A stretch of DNA of 64,000 nt. Source: Lentisphaerota bacterium (lineage in GTDB: Bacteria; Verrucomicrobiota; Lentisphaeria; Victivallales; UBA1829). This document shows positions 9,328 through 19,304 of this stretch, piece by piece. The first letter of the stretch is position 1. The number at the start of each line of letters is the position of its first letter. The translations under genes and the position numbers were made by a program. A model generated the notes under the pieces. The model did no database searches. It was not told where the DNA came from and saw nothing but the letters and a program-made list of their open reading frames with translations. The stretch lies in contig SUVT01000001.1 in assembly GCA_015061845.1 (NCBI GenBank), forward strand, positions 22,741 to 86,740. The letters are read 5' to 3'.

Positions 9328-11393
9328 TAACGGAGTCTTTCTGCAATGATATTCTTCAATTCTTCAAAATATGGACGCAATGGTGCATCATCATACTTGC
9401 ACTCTTTCATCGCCAGTAGTTCCGGAATCAAAGCAATCGCTTCGTCAACATTATTTACAAATCTTATGTAAGGCAAATGGCGAATCCACTCGTAAGTACT
9501 CTTGATCTTATGGTTATAATTGGAAAAAGCAATACATGGTGTTCCTGTAATTGCAGAACAAACCATGCCATGTAAACGATCTGTAATTACAAGATTCCCA
9601 CTGAAATACTGATTCAGTTTCTCCTGAATTTCCTTCATCCGTTCCCTTTTGAAAACATCATAAGGCAATTGCATATCCATTTTCTCTATTTCTTCTGAAT
9701 GGGATTTGCAAGCCTTGTACAATTTTGTTTGATCATCCTGAGATAAAATCTTTTCAACATCATCCCTCATGCACCAGAGAATTTTGTTCTCAATGCGCGC
9801 CACAGTCCGTTCCGGTCTCTTGCTGAAAACAATATCAGGAATCAGGAAACTTGCTGCATTAAAATTCTTCTGAGCGAAGTCATATGAGACTTTTTCTCTG
9901 GCACAAATGGAAATATTTTCCGCACCATCTATGATTTTTTTTGCTTCTGCAAGAAATCTCTTTCCATCATCACTGTCGGAATAGTCTATTGTCTGCGGGA
10001 ACATTATGATTGGGTTATTTCTCCAATTTTTGAGAATATCCATACGGGTATTTTCTGCAAATGGATATGCATCGCCCCAATTCCCACCTCCGGGCGTAAC
10101 GATAAGATCCTTTTCTGTAATATATTTTAGTAAGAATGGACGGTATATGCTATATTCCGGTGCAGAAATTTCCAATAAACTGTATTCAGGAAAATGCTTC
10201 TTAAAAAATTCTGTAACTGCTGAATTGATCAGATGATCCCCAACATTCCCGAATTCTTCTGTCCCAAGGTAAAAAATCCGTTTGGGATTTTTCAGGAAAT
10301 CTTTCAGTTTTTGCTCTGCATTTTTTTGATCTCTGCTGTAATTCTTAAACAAGCGTGGATGGAAAGTCAATTCCTGCAGAATTCTTGAAAAAATTTTGAA
10401 TCGTAAAAAATTACCCGTCAGAAGATATTTTATAAAGGCTTTGTTCTGTACAACAGTAAAATAAGGCATAAATCCTATTGAGGAGAATAGGCTGCATGCC
10501 TTTTTCAGATTTGATTCAAAAAAACAAAAATTTGGTATATTCCGACAAACATCATCGGGAAGATTCTCTATCCCTACAACCTTACACCGTCTTTCTATCT
10601 CAGGTCTTAATATAGCATAATGAATTAATGGATAATTCCGCAACAGGCACACACTGTCTGTCTGCTTGTAATGTTCATATAGAGCTTCTGACAACAGAGA
10701 AAAACGGGAAATATTATTTTTTTTCAGATCATTTCCCATTATAGAATCTTCTCTGATCACATAATAATATAAAACATCTTTTATGCAAACCAGTTGATCA
10801 ATATGAGCTAAATAACAAAGTGAAAAATACAAATCTTCTGCAAAAATTTTGCGGTTATCAACAAAACGGAGATGATGTTTATCAATGATCTTTTTTACGA
10901 AAATCCGACTCCATGCCTCCCAGGCAATTGTATATCTACAGAATTTTTCCACGATGAATTTCATACGATCTTCATCGTTCACGAATGCATGTTTATGAGT
11001 CTCGAGATTGCTTGGTTCCAGCTTTTCTCCCCGCACAAAATAATAGTTGAACGCAACCAGCTGATTCCCCCGTTCTAAATAAGGAACAACGGTTTCAAGT
11101 AAGTTTTCTTTGATGTAATCATCGCTGTCAAAGAAATATATATAATCGCCTGTTGCAACATCCAAACCTGCATTCCGGGCTGAAGAAAGACCTCCATTTT
11201 CTTTGTGAATCACATGGATGCGGGAGTCTTTTGTCAGCCATTCATCACACATCCGACCGGAATTATCCGTTGAACCGTCATCAACCAAAATAATCTCCGT
11301 ATTGCGATACGTTTGATTACATGCAGATAAAACAGCCCTGTCGAGATACGCTTCGACATTATAGACAGGAATAATAATACTGACTTTTTTCAT
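9327..11393 (-). CDS. Fusion: glycosyltransferase family 2 + polysaccharide pyruvyl transferase
   Basis: ORF to 11426, probable start MKKVSIIIPVYN at 11393. N-terminal GT2 motifs; C-terminal FYLGTEEFGNVGDHLINSA, IVTPGGGNWGD, VITDRLHGMVCSAITGTPCIAFSNYNHKIKSTYEW. Confidence 0.88.
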   Translation of the reverse strand: MKKVSIIIPVYNVEAYLDRAVLSACNQTYRNTEIILVDDGSTDNSGRMCDEWLTKDSRIHVIHKENGGLSSARNAGLDVATGDYIYFFDSDDYIKENLLETVVPYLERGNQLVAFNYYFVRGEKLEPSNLETHKHAFVNDEDRMKFIVEKFCRYTIAWEAWSRIFVKKIIDKHHLRFVDNRKIFAEDLYFSLCYLAHIDQLVCIKDVLYYYVIREDSIMGNDLKKNNISRFSLLSEALYEHYKQTDSVCLLRNYPLIHYAILRPEIERRCKVVGIENLPDDVCRNIPNFCFFESNLKKACSLFSSIGFMPYFTVVQNKAFIKYLLTGNFLRFKIFSRILQELTFHPRLFKNYSRDQKNAEQKLKDFLKNPKRIFYLGTEEFGNVGDHLINSAVTEFFKKHFPEYSLLEISAPEYSIYRPFLLKYITEKDLIVTPGGGNWGDAYPFAENTRMDILKNWRNNPIIMFPQTIDYSDSDDGKRFLAEAKKIIDGAENISICAREKVSYDFAQKNFNAASFLIPDIVFSKRPERTVARIENKILWCMRDDVEKILSQDDQTKLYKACKSHSEEIEKMDMQLPYDVFKRERMKEIQEKLNQYFSGNLVITDRLHGMVCSAITGTPCIAFSNYNHKIKSTYEWIRHLPYIRFVNNVDEAIALIPELLAMKECKYDDAPLRPYFEELKNIIAERLR

Positions 11394-11422
11394 ATTTAAT
11401 TTTTCAATGATCAATGCTTTCA

Positions 11423-12523
11423 TCAAGGGATCAATTTACGACGGATTTTTCCCGCTGTTGCTCTGAACTTGAAATAAATGCGCTTACTCTGATATTTAGT
11501 CTCAAACCAGAACTTTTCAATAGCATTGTATTCCCGGTTACTTTCACACAATCTCGAGGAAAAAAACTCTTTTACTTCAGGTGTTAACCATTCGGTATTA
11601 TCAGTACAAACTCGATTTCTGAGTTCTGCATAACACGGAGTTTTTAATTCAGGGATAGCCCCAAATGTAAGAAAAGCATGACTATTGTAACAATGGGGCA
11701 TTGCACAATGACAACCTACTGGTTTTTGAGGAAAGGGCTTATCTATATTATCAAAAATATTTCCTATTTTCCGTTCATAGTTACAACCGTATAAGTCGCC
11801 ATTAATCAAATCTATGACATACGACCAAACTCCAGCATAACAAAATTCTTTTCTTTTTACATAAAATGTTTCTGATTTAAATCTGAACAGCTCAGAATCA
11901 AATATACTCCAAGTCTTTTTATAATCTTCATAACAGAGGTCAGAAAGGACGTTGAACCCCGTTATTTCATTGCGAGCAACAGTTAAATGACACATTGCCC
12001 CAACGCGTTCAATACACATATTTTTCAGCTTATCAATGTAAGGTATCAATTCATCAGAAGGAGTAACTTCAACTGTAAATGAAACCTTATTTTCTTTCAT
12101 CAAATTTACGTTATAGAAAAATGTATCAAACATGTTCAGTCTTTCCATTTCAAGGTAGTGAAATGAAAATTTAATCATCAACCGTTTTCTTATTTCTATA
12201 GGCCATTTTGCTATTTCTTCAAACCGATTTTTCAATGTACCATTTGTAACGATCATTACATAATGGCCTTCTTCCAATAACGCTTTAGAAGCAAATAAGA
12301 TATCCTCTGTAAGCAAAGTCTCGCCACTTGCACAAACATTTATCACACAAGGACCCCCTAATCGTTTTTTTGAAAAGGCTTTACGGATAATTTCCGGAGG
12401 ATACTTGAGAGGTATCGGCTTTTGCAAAAAACGCCGATGCTGAGTTATATAACAATAATGACAGCGTAGGTTGCAAGCTTCACTTGAAATATAACAATCA
12501 ATAAAGAGTTTTATCTTTCCCAT
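11423..12523 (-). CDS. Radical SAM protein with C-terminal Cys-rich (SPASM-like) region
   Basis: CNLRCHYCY (CxxxCxxC) near the N-terminus, TNGTLK; later FCYAGVWSYVIDLINGDLYGCNYERKIGNIFD and CHCAMPHC. Confidence 0.85.
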   Translation of the reverse strand: MGKIKLFIDCYISSEACNLRCHYCYITQHRRFLQKPIPLKYPPEIIRKAFSKKRLGGPCVINVCASGETLLTEDILFASKALLEEGHYVMIVTNGTLKNRFEEIAKWPIEIRKRLMIKFSFHYLEMERLNMFDTFFYNVNLMKENKVSFTVEVTPSDELIPYIDKLKNMCIERVGAMCHLTVARNEITGFNVLSDLCYEDYKKTWSIFDSELFRFKSETFYVKRKEFCYAGVWSYVIDLINGDLYGCNYERKIGNIFDNIDKPFPQKPVGCHCAMPHCYNSHAFLTFGAIPELKTPCYAELRNRVCTDNTEWLTPEVKEFFSSRLCESNREYNAIEKFWFETKYQSKRIYFKFRATAGKIRRKLIP

Positions 12524-12530
12524 TTTAGAT

Positions 12531-13811
12531 TTATCCTTTCGTAATTTCCAGTTTATTATTATATACGTGTCCCCAATACTTACTTAACCATGGCATATTA
12601 TTATTAAAACCATCTTTGGGTTCCACATCGAAAATTACGATGTTATGCATTCCGTCCAAATAACAATCTGTGCCGAATTCATTTACCTGATATAAAATCA
12701 TATTCAGTGCATATCTTCCCGGGGCAAGCATACTGGTATCAAGGGTAAATTCTGTCGAATTTATTGTTTGAGCTTCTATAGCTATATTTTGCGAAGAAGT
12801 TCCCATCATAACAGGAATATCGTCTATACTTTTTATTATAATCCTCAAATGCGCATTTTGATAGTCATTTTTGCTTGTAAATTTTATCAAAGCTGAGATT
12901 TTTTCTCCAACTGTATATTTTGCGTATTCTCGATCAGTCAAACAGATAGACTGAAAAGATGCATTATGAGAAGAAAACTCCGGAGGACGTATTACATTTG
13001 AAAGATCTACAAAAGCAGGAGAACATTCATATTCGCCCAAATACATGGCTATCGCCTTTTCTGTCTCTCCATAAAACGCAACCCGCCCCTGCTTTAATAC
13101 CATACATTTACTGCATAACTGGCGGATCGTGTTCATGTTATGACTAACATAAAGAACTGTTCTTCCCTGACAGTTAGCGGCATCATCCATCTTTCCCAGA
13201 CATTTCTGCTGGAACTTCATATCTCCCACCGCCAAAACTTCGTCCATGATCATAATTTCACTGTCAAGGTGTGCTGCAACAGAGAAAGCCAGTTTCACAT
13301 ACATTCCGGAAGAATAACGTTTGACTGGTGTATCAATAAACTTGGCAATTTCTGCAAATTCTACGATCTCATCAAATTTTTTGCTGATTTCAGCCTTGCT
13401 CATTCCGAGAATCGCACCGTTCATATAGATATTTTCACGCCCCGTCAATTCTGGGTGGAATCCTGTCCCGACTTCCAGCATAGAGGCAATTCTGCCGTTA
13501 AACTGAATCAAACCTTTACTTGGTCCGGTCACCCGGGAAAGAATTTTCAGTAAGGTGGATTTTCCGGCTCCATTATGACCAATGATTCCAAGGGCTTCCC
13601 CTTTTTTCACTTCAAAAGAGACATCATCCAAGGCAAGAAAACGTTCCCCGATCTTGATATCTGTACGCTGTCCGATTTTAGCATTGGGATCCTCTTTATG
13701 GCGAATTTTCGCCCACAGCGTCTGCAGGTCTCCGCGCAATGTTCCCCCGCCGATTGCTCCTAAACGGTACTCCTTGGAAAGATGATCAACTTTGATTGCA
13801 ATATCACTCAT
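12531..13811 (-). CDS. wzt: Polysaccharide ABC exporter ATP-binding protein with Wzt-type C-terminal domain
   Basis: Walker A GHNGAGKSTLLKIL, YSSGMYVKLAFSVAAH signature, IMDEVLAVGD, extended C-terminal beta domain. Confidence 0.9.
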   Translation of the reverse strand: MSDIAIKVDHLSKEYRLGAIGGGTLRGDLQTLWAKIRHKEDPNAKIGQRTDIKIGERFLALDDVSFEVKKGEALGIIGHNGAGKSTLLKILSRVTGPSKGLIQFNGRIASMLEVGTGFHPELTGRENIYMNGAILGMSKAEISKKFDEIVEFAEIAKFIDTPVKRYSSGMYVKLAFSVAAHLDSEIMIMDEVLAVGDMKFQQKCLGKMDDAANCQGRTVLYVSHNMNTIRQLCSKCMVLKQGRVAFYGETEKAIAMYLGEYECSPAFVDLSNVIRPPEFSSHNASFQSICLTDREYAKYTVGEKISALIKFTSKNDYQNAHLRIIIKSIDDIPVMMGTSSQNIAIEAQTINSTEFTLDTSMLAPGRYALNMILYQVNEFGTDCYLDGMHNIVIFDVEPKDGFNNNMPWLSKYWGHVYNNKLEITKG

Positions 13812-13820
13812 CTTGTCACC

Positions 13821-14675
13821 TCAAATCGTATCCATAAATGTTTTTTCAACACGGCTGAACATCATCACACCCAGTGTAAAAATCACAACCGTCACCAACC
13901 AGCTGATACCGTAATAATGCCAATTCATTTCACCGATCCCAAGAAAAGCATGACGGAATCCGTTAATGATCGGTGTCATCGGGTTCAACATGTAAAGTCC
14001 CTTATATTTTGCCGGAACAATGTTGATATCATAAGCAACAGGAGTTCCATACATCCAGAGCTGTATTCCAAAACCAACCAGCATCGCAAGGTCACGATAT
14101 TTGATCGTCAAAGCTGAAATGATCACACCGCAACCAAGCCCCAACAAAGCCATGTGAACGATAAAAACAGGTGCCATCAACATATAAATATTAGGCGAAA
14201 CAGCACCTTTATACCAGTAATAACCAAGAAACGCTGAAAACATAATACCTTGAATCAAAAACGGTATCATATTCGTTAAAACTGTTGAAATCGGCATAAC
14301 CAGACGGGGAAAGTAAACTTTTCCGAGAATTCCGACATTTCCGATAAATGTATTTGCTGTTTGAGTCAAACATCCTGCAAAATAGCCCCATGCCACCGTT
14401 CCGCTCATGAAGAATACGAATGCCGGCGTTCCTTTTGCAGAGAGACCTGCCAGATTCCCGAAAATCACTGTAAAAACAACCGTTGTCAGCAACGGCTGGA
14501 TAATTGCCCAGGCAGGCCCTAAAATAGTCTGTTTATAGAGAGCAACAAAATTCCGTCTCACAAACAATAACATCAAATCCCGGTATTTCCATAATTCACG
14601 GAAGTTGATGTCTAACCAACCGTTCCGGGCTGTTATCGTTGTTTCAAATTGTTCTTCTGTTTGCATCTTATGCAC
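13821..14675 (-). CDS. wzm: Polysaccharide ABC exporter permease (Wzm/ABC-2 type)
   Basis: FRELWKYRDLMLLFVRRNFVALYKQTILGPAWAIIQPLLTTVVFTVIFG, YMLNPMTPIINGFRHAFLG. Confidence 0.92.
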   Translation of the reverse strand: MHKMQTEEQFETTITARNGWLDINFRELWKYRDLMLLFVRRNFVALYKQTILGPAWAIIQPLLTTVVFTVIFGNLAGLSAKGTPAFVFFMSGTVAWGYFAGCLTQTANTFIGNVGILGKVYFPRLVMPISTVLTNMIPFLIQGIMFSAFLGYYWYKGAVSPNIYMLMAPVFIVHMALLGLGCGVIISALTIKYRDLAMLVGFGIQLWMYGTPVAYDINIVPAKYKGLYMLNPMTPIINGFRHAFLGIGEMNWHYYGISWLVTVVIFTLGVMMFSRVEKTFMDTI

Positions 14676-14681
14676 CTTATG

Positions 14682-15608
14682 TTATTTTGAAAAATACCAA
14701 TCTTTGGTCAAAGCCAAGCCGTCACGGATATTGCATTTGACGGAATAACCAAGTTTTTCTTTTGCTTTGCTGATGTCAGCAAAGGAATGCGGAATATCCC
14801 CTTTCCGGGGGTCGCCGTGGATCGGTTCGATCCCGGTTCCTTCGCTCAAATATTCAAACAGCTGATTCAGACTCGTCCGTTCACCGCAGGCTATGTTGTA
14901 AACAGTGTTCACATGCGCCGTTTTCAATGCAAGCAGGTTCGCTTGAACCACATTGTCGATATAAGTAAAATCCCGGCTGAAACTGCCGTCGCCATTGATG
15001 ACTGGGCGTTCTCCACGCTGCAGCAGCATGATGAATTTCGGAATCACTGCAGCATACGCTCCGTTGGGGTCCTGACGTTTGCCAAACACGTTGAAATAAC
15101 GCAAGCCAATCGTTTCAAAACCATAAACCCGATTGTAATTTTCCGCAACCAATTCATTCATCTGTTTGCTTAAAGCGTACGGACTCAAGGCTTTACCGGT
15201 GAACTCCTCCACTTTCGGTAAATGCTCATCATCGCCATAAACAGAGGAACTGGAAGCATAAATAAACCGTTTCACGCCAGCCAGACGCGCAGCTTCAATC
15301 ATGTTGCAGAAGCCCTGCACATTCACCTCAAAACTGGCTTGCGGGTTCGCAACGGAACGGGGAACGCTCCCCAGTGCCGCTTCATGGAAAACATAATCAC
15401 AGCCCGCAACCGCTTTTTTGCAGGTCTCGAAATCACGGATATCGCCCTCGATCAGCGTAAAGTCCGGATTTCCGGCGCATTGGCTCAAATTTTCACGCTT
15501 TCCGGTGGAAAAGTTGTCAAGCACAACGACTTGATCGCCCTGCTCCAGCAAGGCATCCACAAGATTGGAACCGATGAAACCGGCTCCTCCTGTCACACAA
15601 ATTTTCAT
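14682..15608 (-). CDS. NAD-dependent epimerase/dehydratase (UDP-sugar C4-epimerase type, SDR)
   Basis: Probable start MKICVTGGAGFIGSNLVDALL at 15608 (ORF extends to 15698); SSSSVYGD, YALSKQMNE. Confidence 0.88.
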   Translation of the reverse strand: MKICVTGGAGFIGSNLVDALLEQGDQVVVLDNFSTGKRENLSQCAGNPDFTLIEGDIRDFETCKKAVAGCDYVFHEAALGSVPRSVANPQASFEVNVQGFCNMIEAARLAGVKRFIYASSSSVYGDDEHLPKVEEFTGKALSPYALSKQMNELVAENYNRVYGFETIGLRYFNVFGKRQDPNGAYAAVIPKFIMLLQRGERPVINGDGSFSRDFTYIDNVVQANLLALKTAHVNTVYNIACGERTSLNQLFEYLSEGTGIEPIHGDPRKGDIPHSFADISKAKEKLGYSVKCNIRDGLALTKDWYFSK

Positions 15609-15609
15609 C

Positions 15610-16896
15610 TTATAATCTGCCGTCAACTTGCTCTTTCGGCAGGATTCCTTTGATATCATAAACAACGGCATCGCCATCAGAGAACTGTGCAATATCAAGC
15701 GTTATAAACTCTTTATGAGCAACTGCTAACACAATTGCATCGTAGTTTTTCAATTGCAGTTTTGAAACGTCCTGAACGGACTCAACTCCATACTCTTTTT
15801 TCACTTCTGCGGGGTCGGCTTTCGGATCGAATACATCCACCTGACAGCCGAACTCCTGCAAGCCGTAAACCACGTCTATGGCATGACTGTTCCGGATATC
15901 CGGACAGTTCTCCTTGAACGTGATCCCAAGCTGTAACACCTTACCATCCTTGACTTTACGGTCTTTTTTGATCAGCAGTTTCACGATCTCTGCCGCAATA
16001 TATTTTCCCATGCCGTCATTGATCCGGCGTCCGGCTAAAATCACTTCGGGCAAATAGCCTAAAGACTGGGCTTTATGGGTTAAATAATAAGGATCAACGC
16101 CGATACAATGCCCACCGACCAAGCCCGGTTTGAACGGTAGAAAGTTCCATTTTGTACCGGCTGCTGCCAAAACTTCATGAGTGTCAATGCCGATCAGATG
16201 GAAGATTTTTGCGAGTTCGTTGACGAATGCGATATTCAAATCGCGCTGGCTGTTTTCAATCACTTTTGCCGCTTCCGCAACCTTGATGGAACTGGCTTTA
16301 TGGGTTCCGCTTTTCAGAATACTGTTGTAAAGCGCATCCACGATTTCCGCTGTTTCCGGCGTGGAACCGGAGGTGATTTTCAGGATTTTCGTAAGCGTAT
16401 GTTCCTTATCGCCGGGGTTGATCCGCTCCGGTGAATACCCGCAGAAAAAGTCCTGATTGAACTTCAATCCGCTGAATTTTTCCAGAACCGGCACACACTC
16501 TTCCTCGGTACAACCCGGGAAAACGGTGGATTCATAAACGACGATTGTGCCCGGTTTCATCACTTTTCCGACCGTTTCGCTGGCACGGTAAAGCGGTGTC
16601 AGATCCGGACGGTTGTACTTATCCACGGGTGTCGGAACAGTAACGATGAAGAAATCCCGGTCGCGCAGATCTTCCGGATCGGAGCTGTAACGCAATCTTA
16701 CCGCAGATTTCAGCTCTTCAGTGGAGGTTTCGCAGGTCACATCCTCAAAGTTCCGCAACGCATTCAAGCGGGATTCTTTGACATCGAACCCAACGACATC
16801 GAACTTTTTCCCGAACTCAACAGCCAACGGAAGACCGACATAACCAAGTCCGATCACGCCGATTTTCAATTCAAATTTTTGGATTTTCTCAAGCAT
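15610..16896 (-). CDS. Nucleotide-sugar dehydrogenase (UDP-HexNAc/UDP-glucose dehydrogenase superfamily)
   Basis: KIGVIGLGYVGLPLAVEFGKKFDVVGFD, VGGHCIGVDPYYLTHKAQSLGY, GITFKENCPDIRNS. Confidence 0.92.
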   Translation of the reverse strand: MLEKIQKFELKIGVIGLGYVGLPLAVEFGKKFDVVGFDVKESRLNALRNFEDVTCETSTEELKSAVRLRYSSDPEDLRDRDFFIVTVPTPVDKYNRPDLTPLYRASETVGKVMKPGTIVVYESTVFPGCTEEECVPVLEKFSGLKFNQDFFCGYSPERINPGDKEHTLTKILKITSGSTPETAEIVDALYNSILKSGTHKASSIKVAEAAKVIENSQRDLNIAFVNELAKIFHLIGIDTHEVLAAAGTKWNFLPFKPGLVGGHCIGVDPYYLTHKAQSLGYLPEVILAGRRINDGMGKYIAAEIVKLLIKKDRKVKDGKVLQLGITFKENCPDIRNSHAIDVVYGLQEFGCQVDVFDPKADPAEVKKEYGVESVQDVSKLQLKNYDAIVLAVAHKEFITLDIAQFSDGDAVVYDIKGILPKEQVDGRL

Positions 16897-17917
16897 TTTT
16901 TGAGATCAATTCTTTTACGCGCTGTTCTTCGGAAAGCGGACAAACCAACACAGCATCACCAGACTGGATAAAAGCGATATCGTGCATTCCAATTACACCC
17001 AACGTAATATCGCTGTCACCAATGATGACATTGTCATGAGAATCCAGAGAGATAACATTGCCTTTGGTCACATTACCATTTTCATCCAACGGGAACAAGG
17101 AACGCAAACTGCTCCAGGAACCAATATCGTTCCAGCGGAAATCGGCTTTTCCTACTTTCACGTTCACTGCGTTTTCCATGATGGCATAGTCAATGGAAAT
17201 ACTCTTACAATCAGCAAAATCTTTATGGAAGTCAGCACCATTCCCCCACGCAGAAATCTTCTCTGCCAAATCCGGACAATGTTGCTGAAACGCTTTTTCG
17301 ATCACATCTGTTCGCCAGATAAAAATCCCGCTGTTCCAGAAATAATTACCGTCACGCAAAAACTCTTCAGCGGTTTTCCGGTCTGGTTTTTCTTTGAACT
17401 CCAAGACATCGGCAAAACCATTCTCAAAATCTCCGGCGTGAATGTAGCCATAACCGGTTGACGGCATATAGGGAATGACACCCAACGTCACCAAAGAACC
17501 GGACTGAGCAATTTTCGCAGCTTCTAAAACTGTCGATTGGAATTTTTTTGCCGGGGAAATCACATGATCTGCCGGAAGCAGGACCATTGTTGACTCCGGA
17601 TCACGCTGTTTCAACAGAGCTGTTGCCAATGCAACGCAGGGTGCAGTATTCCGTCCAACGGGTTCGCCAATTACATTTTCAGCAGGAATCGGCAATAATT
17701 CCCGGGTCTGTTCCACAAAATCCTGATTTGTGATCACCAGAATCCGTTCCGGGGGCAGTAACGGAAACAGCCGCTGAACGGTTTCCTCAATCAAAGATTT
17801 TTCACTTACCAACGGCAAAAACTGCTTTGGACGGTTCCAGCGTCCGACGGGCCAGAAACGTTCTCCGCGCCCGCCAGCCATAATGACCGCATACAAATGT
17901 GAAATGTCAAAATTCAT
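16889..17917 (-). CDS. manC: Mannose-1-phosphate guanylyltransferase
   Basis: VIMAGGRGERFWPVGRWNRPKQFLPL, LPADHVI, EFKEKPDRKTAEEFL, YFWNSGIFIWR. Confidence 0.9.
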   Translation of the reverse strand: MNFDISHLYAVIMAGGRGERFWPVGRWNRPKQFLPLVSEKSLIEETVQRLFPLLPPERILVITNQDFVEQTRELLPIPAENVIGEPVGRNTAPCVALATALLKQRDPESTMVLLPADHVISPAKKFQSTVLEAAKIAQSGSLVTLGVIPYMPSTGYGYIHAGDFENGFADVLEFKEKPDRKTAEEFLRDGNYFWNSGIFIWRTDVIEKAFQQHCPDLAEKISAWGNGADFHKDFADCKSISIDYAIMENAVNVKVGKADFRWNDIGSWSSLRSLFPLDENGNVTKGNVISLDSHDNVIIGDSDITLGVIGMHDIAFIQSGDAVLVCPLSEEQRVKELISKNA

Positions 17918-17929
17918 ACTTCGACAAAA

Positions 17930-19072
17930 TCAATTATTTCCATAACAGGGAACGACTTTTATGGCATTTGGGATCTTCTGATCGGAAATTAAGATCCAAT
18001 AACCGCCACCGCCGCAACCGCTGACCTTCCAGCCGTAAGCCTTGTCTTTGTACTCTTCAATAGCGGCACGCATTTCATTGGTGATCATTGCCGGATACAT
18101 CTCAATTTGTGCGGCAAAACAATCTTTTGTTGCTTCGCCCCAAGCCTTTACATCACGATTCTGAATCGCTTTCCAAGCCCGTTCAGTGGCATCTGCCAAC
18201 TTCTTTGCGCTGACAGCATTGATGTTGGTATTGCCAAGAACGTCATAATCTTTTTTCCGCTGCGGCAATGAAACCAGCCAGAGATTCTTTGTCACAAAAT
18301 CCAAGGTTTCATGATCGGTTTTTGATTCAATGGAAACGGGCCAGTAACCGTTATCGTAATTCAATTTGTTCAAGCCGGGGAGCAGCATTCCAAGCTGATC
18401 CTGAGATCCGCTGATTGCTTTTGTTCCCGGAGGATTTTCCACACAGAAAAGCAAATGCGCCAACTCTTCACGGTTTCCAACAGGAATCTGAGTCTGCCAC
18501 ATCTGAACAGCTTTTTTACGGGAGCTTGTCGCCATACCGGCTTTGTCATTGAACTCAATAGTCGGCTCAATGGACAATGTGATCACCGGTCCGGGACAAA
18601 GAGAATTGACAGACGGCTGATCCAGCCAGCCGCCGCAGAGTTCCACACGGTAAGGGATCCGGCATTCCTGTCGGAGAGATGTGGTTGACCGGGCAGGCAA
18701 TCCGGCTTCCGGAATCCGTTCACTGACAACAAGTTCGATTCCAAGCTCATCACAAAATTCTTTCTTTGCCGGAGTATAGCCATCGGTATTCACAAAGAAA
18801 TAATCCGGCTTGAGTTCCCGAACTTCGTTGACAAAATCCATGATCCCGGAACCGGAACTGATCCAGGCATCTTTTACGCAGCGTAATGCTTTTACCATGT
18901 AAAGGCGTTCTGCGTTGTTATTGATCGTACGGCGTCCTTTTAGTTCCCAGATCGTTTCATCAGAGCCGAGTCCGACATACAAATCACCAAGTTTTGCGGC
19001 TTCTTCAAAGAATGCAACATGACCGCTGTGAAGCATGTCGTAACATCCTGATACAAACACTTTTTTAGGCAT
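17930..19072 (-). CDS. Fusion: cytidylyltransferase-like domain + GHMP-type sugar kinase domain
   Basis: N-terminus VFVSGCYDMLHSGHVAFFEEAAKLG (HSGH nucleotidyltransferase motif); C-terminal PYRVELCGGWLDQPS, GMATSSRKKA, SGSQDQLGMLLPGLN, KVSGCGGGGY. Confidence 0.82.
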   Translation of the reverse strand: MPKKVFVSGCYDMLHSGHVAFFEEAAKLGDLYVGLGSDETIWELKGRRTINNNAERLYMVKALRCVKDAWISSGSGIMDFVNEVRELKPDYFFVNTDGYTPAKKEFCDELGIELVVSERIPEAGLPARSTTSLRQECRIPYRVELCGGWLDQPSVNSLCPGPVITLSIEPTIEFNDKAGMATSSRKKAVQMWQTQIPVGNREELAHLLFCVENPPGTKAISGSQDQLGMLLPGLNKLNYDNGYWPVSIESKTDHETLDFVTKNLWLVSLPQRKKDYDVLGNTNINAVSAKKLADATERAWKAIQNRDVKAWGEATKDCFAAQIEMYPAMITNEMRAAIEEYKDKAYGWKVSGCGGGGYWILISDQKIPNAIKVVPCYGNN

Positions 19073-19304
19073 TATCTCTTCCCGGTTCAGTTTGAAGCTA
19101 TGTTTTGAATTTATATCGCGACAGAAATTTTACAATCTTCTTAAATACAAGCGGTAATGCCCCCCAAAAAACGAATATTCGGCAGAATTTTTTCGGATAA
19201 AAGGAACAGAACCGACGGTGGAAACAGAGTTTACTTTACAGAAAAAATCATTTTATGAAAACTACTCCAGATGAGCTTGCAGCTCTTCTCTCCAGTGTGT
19301 CCAT

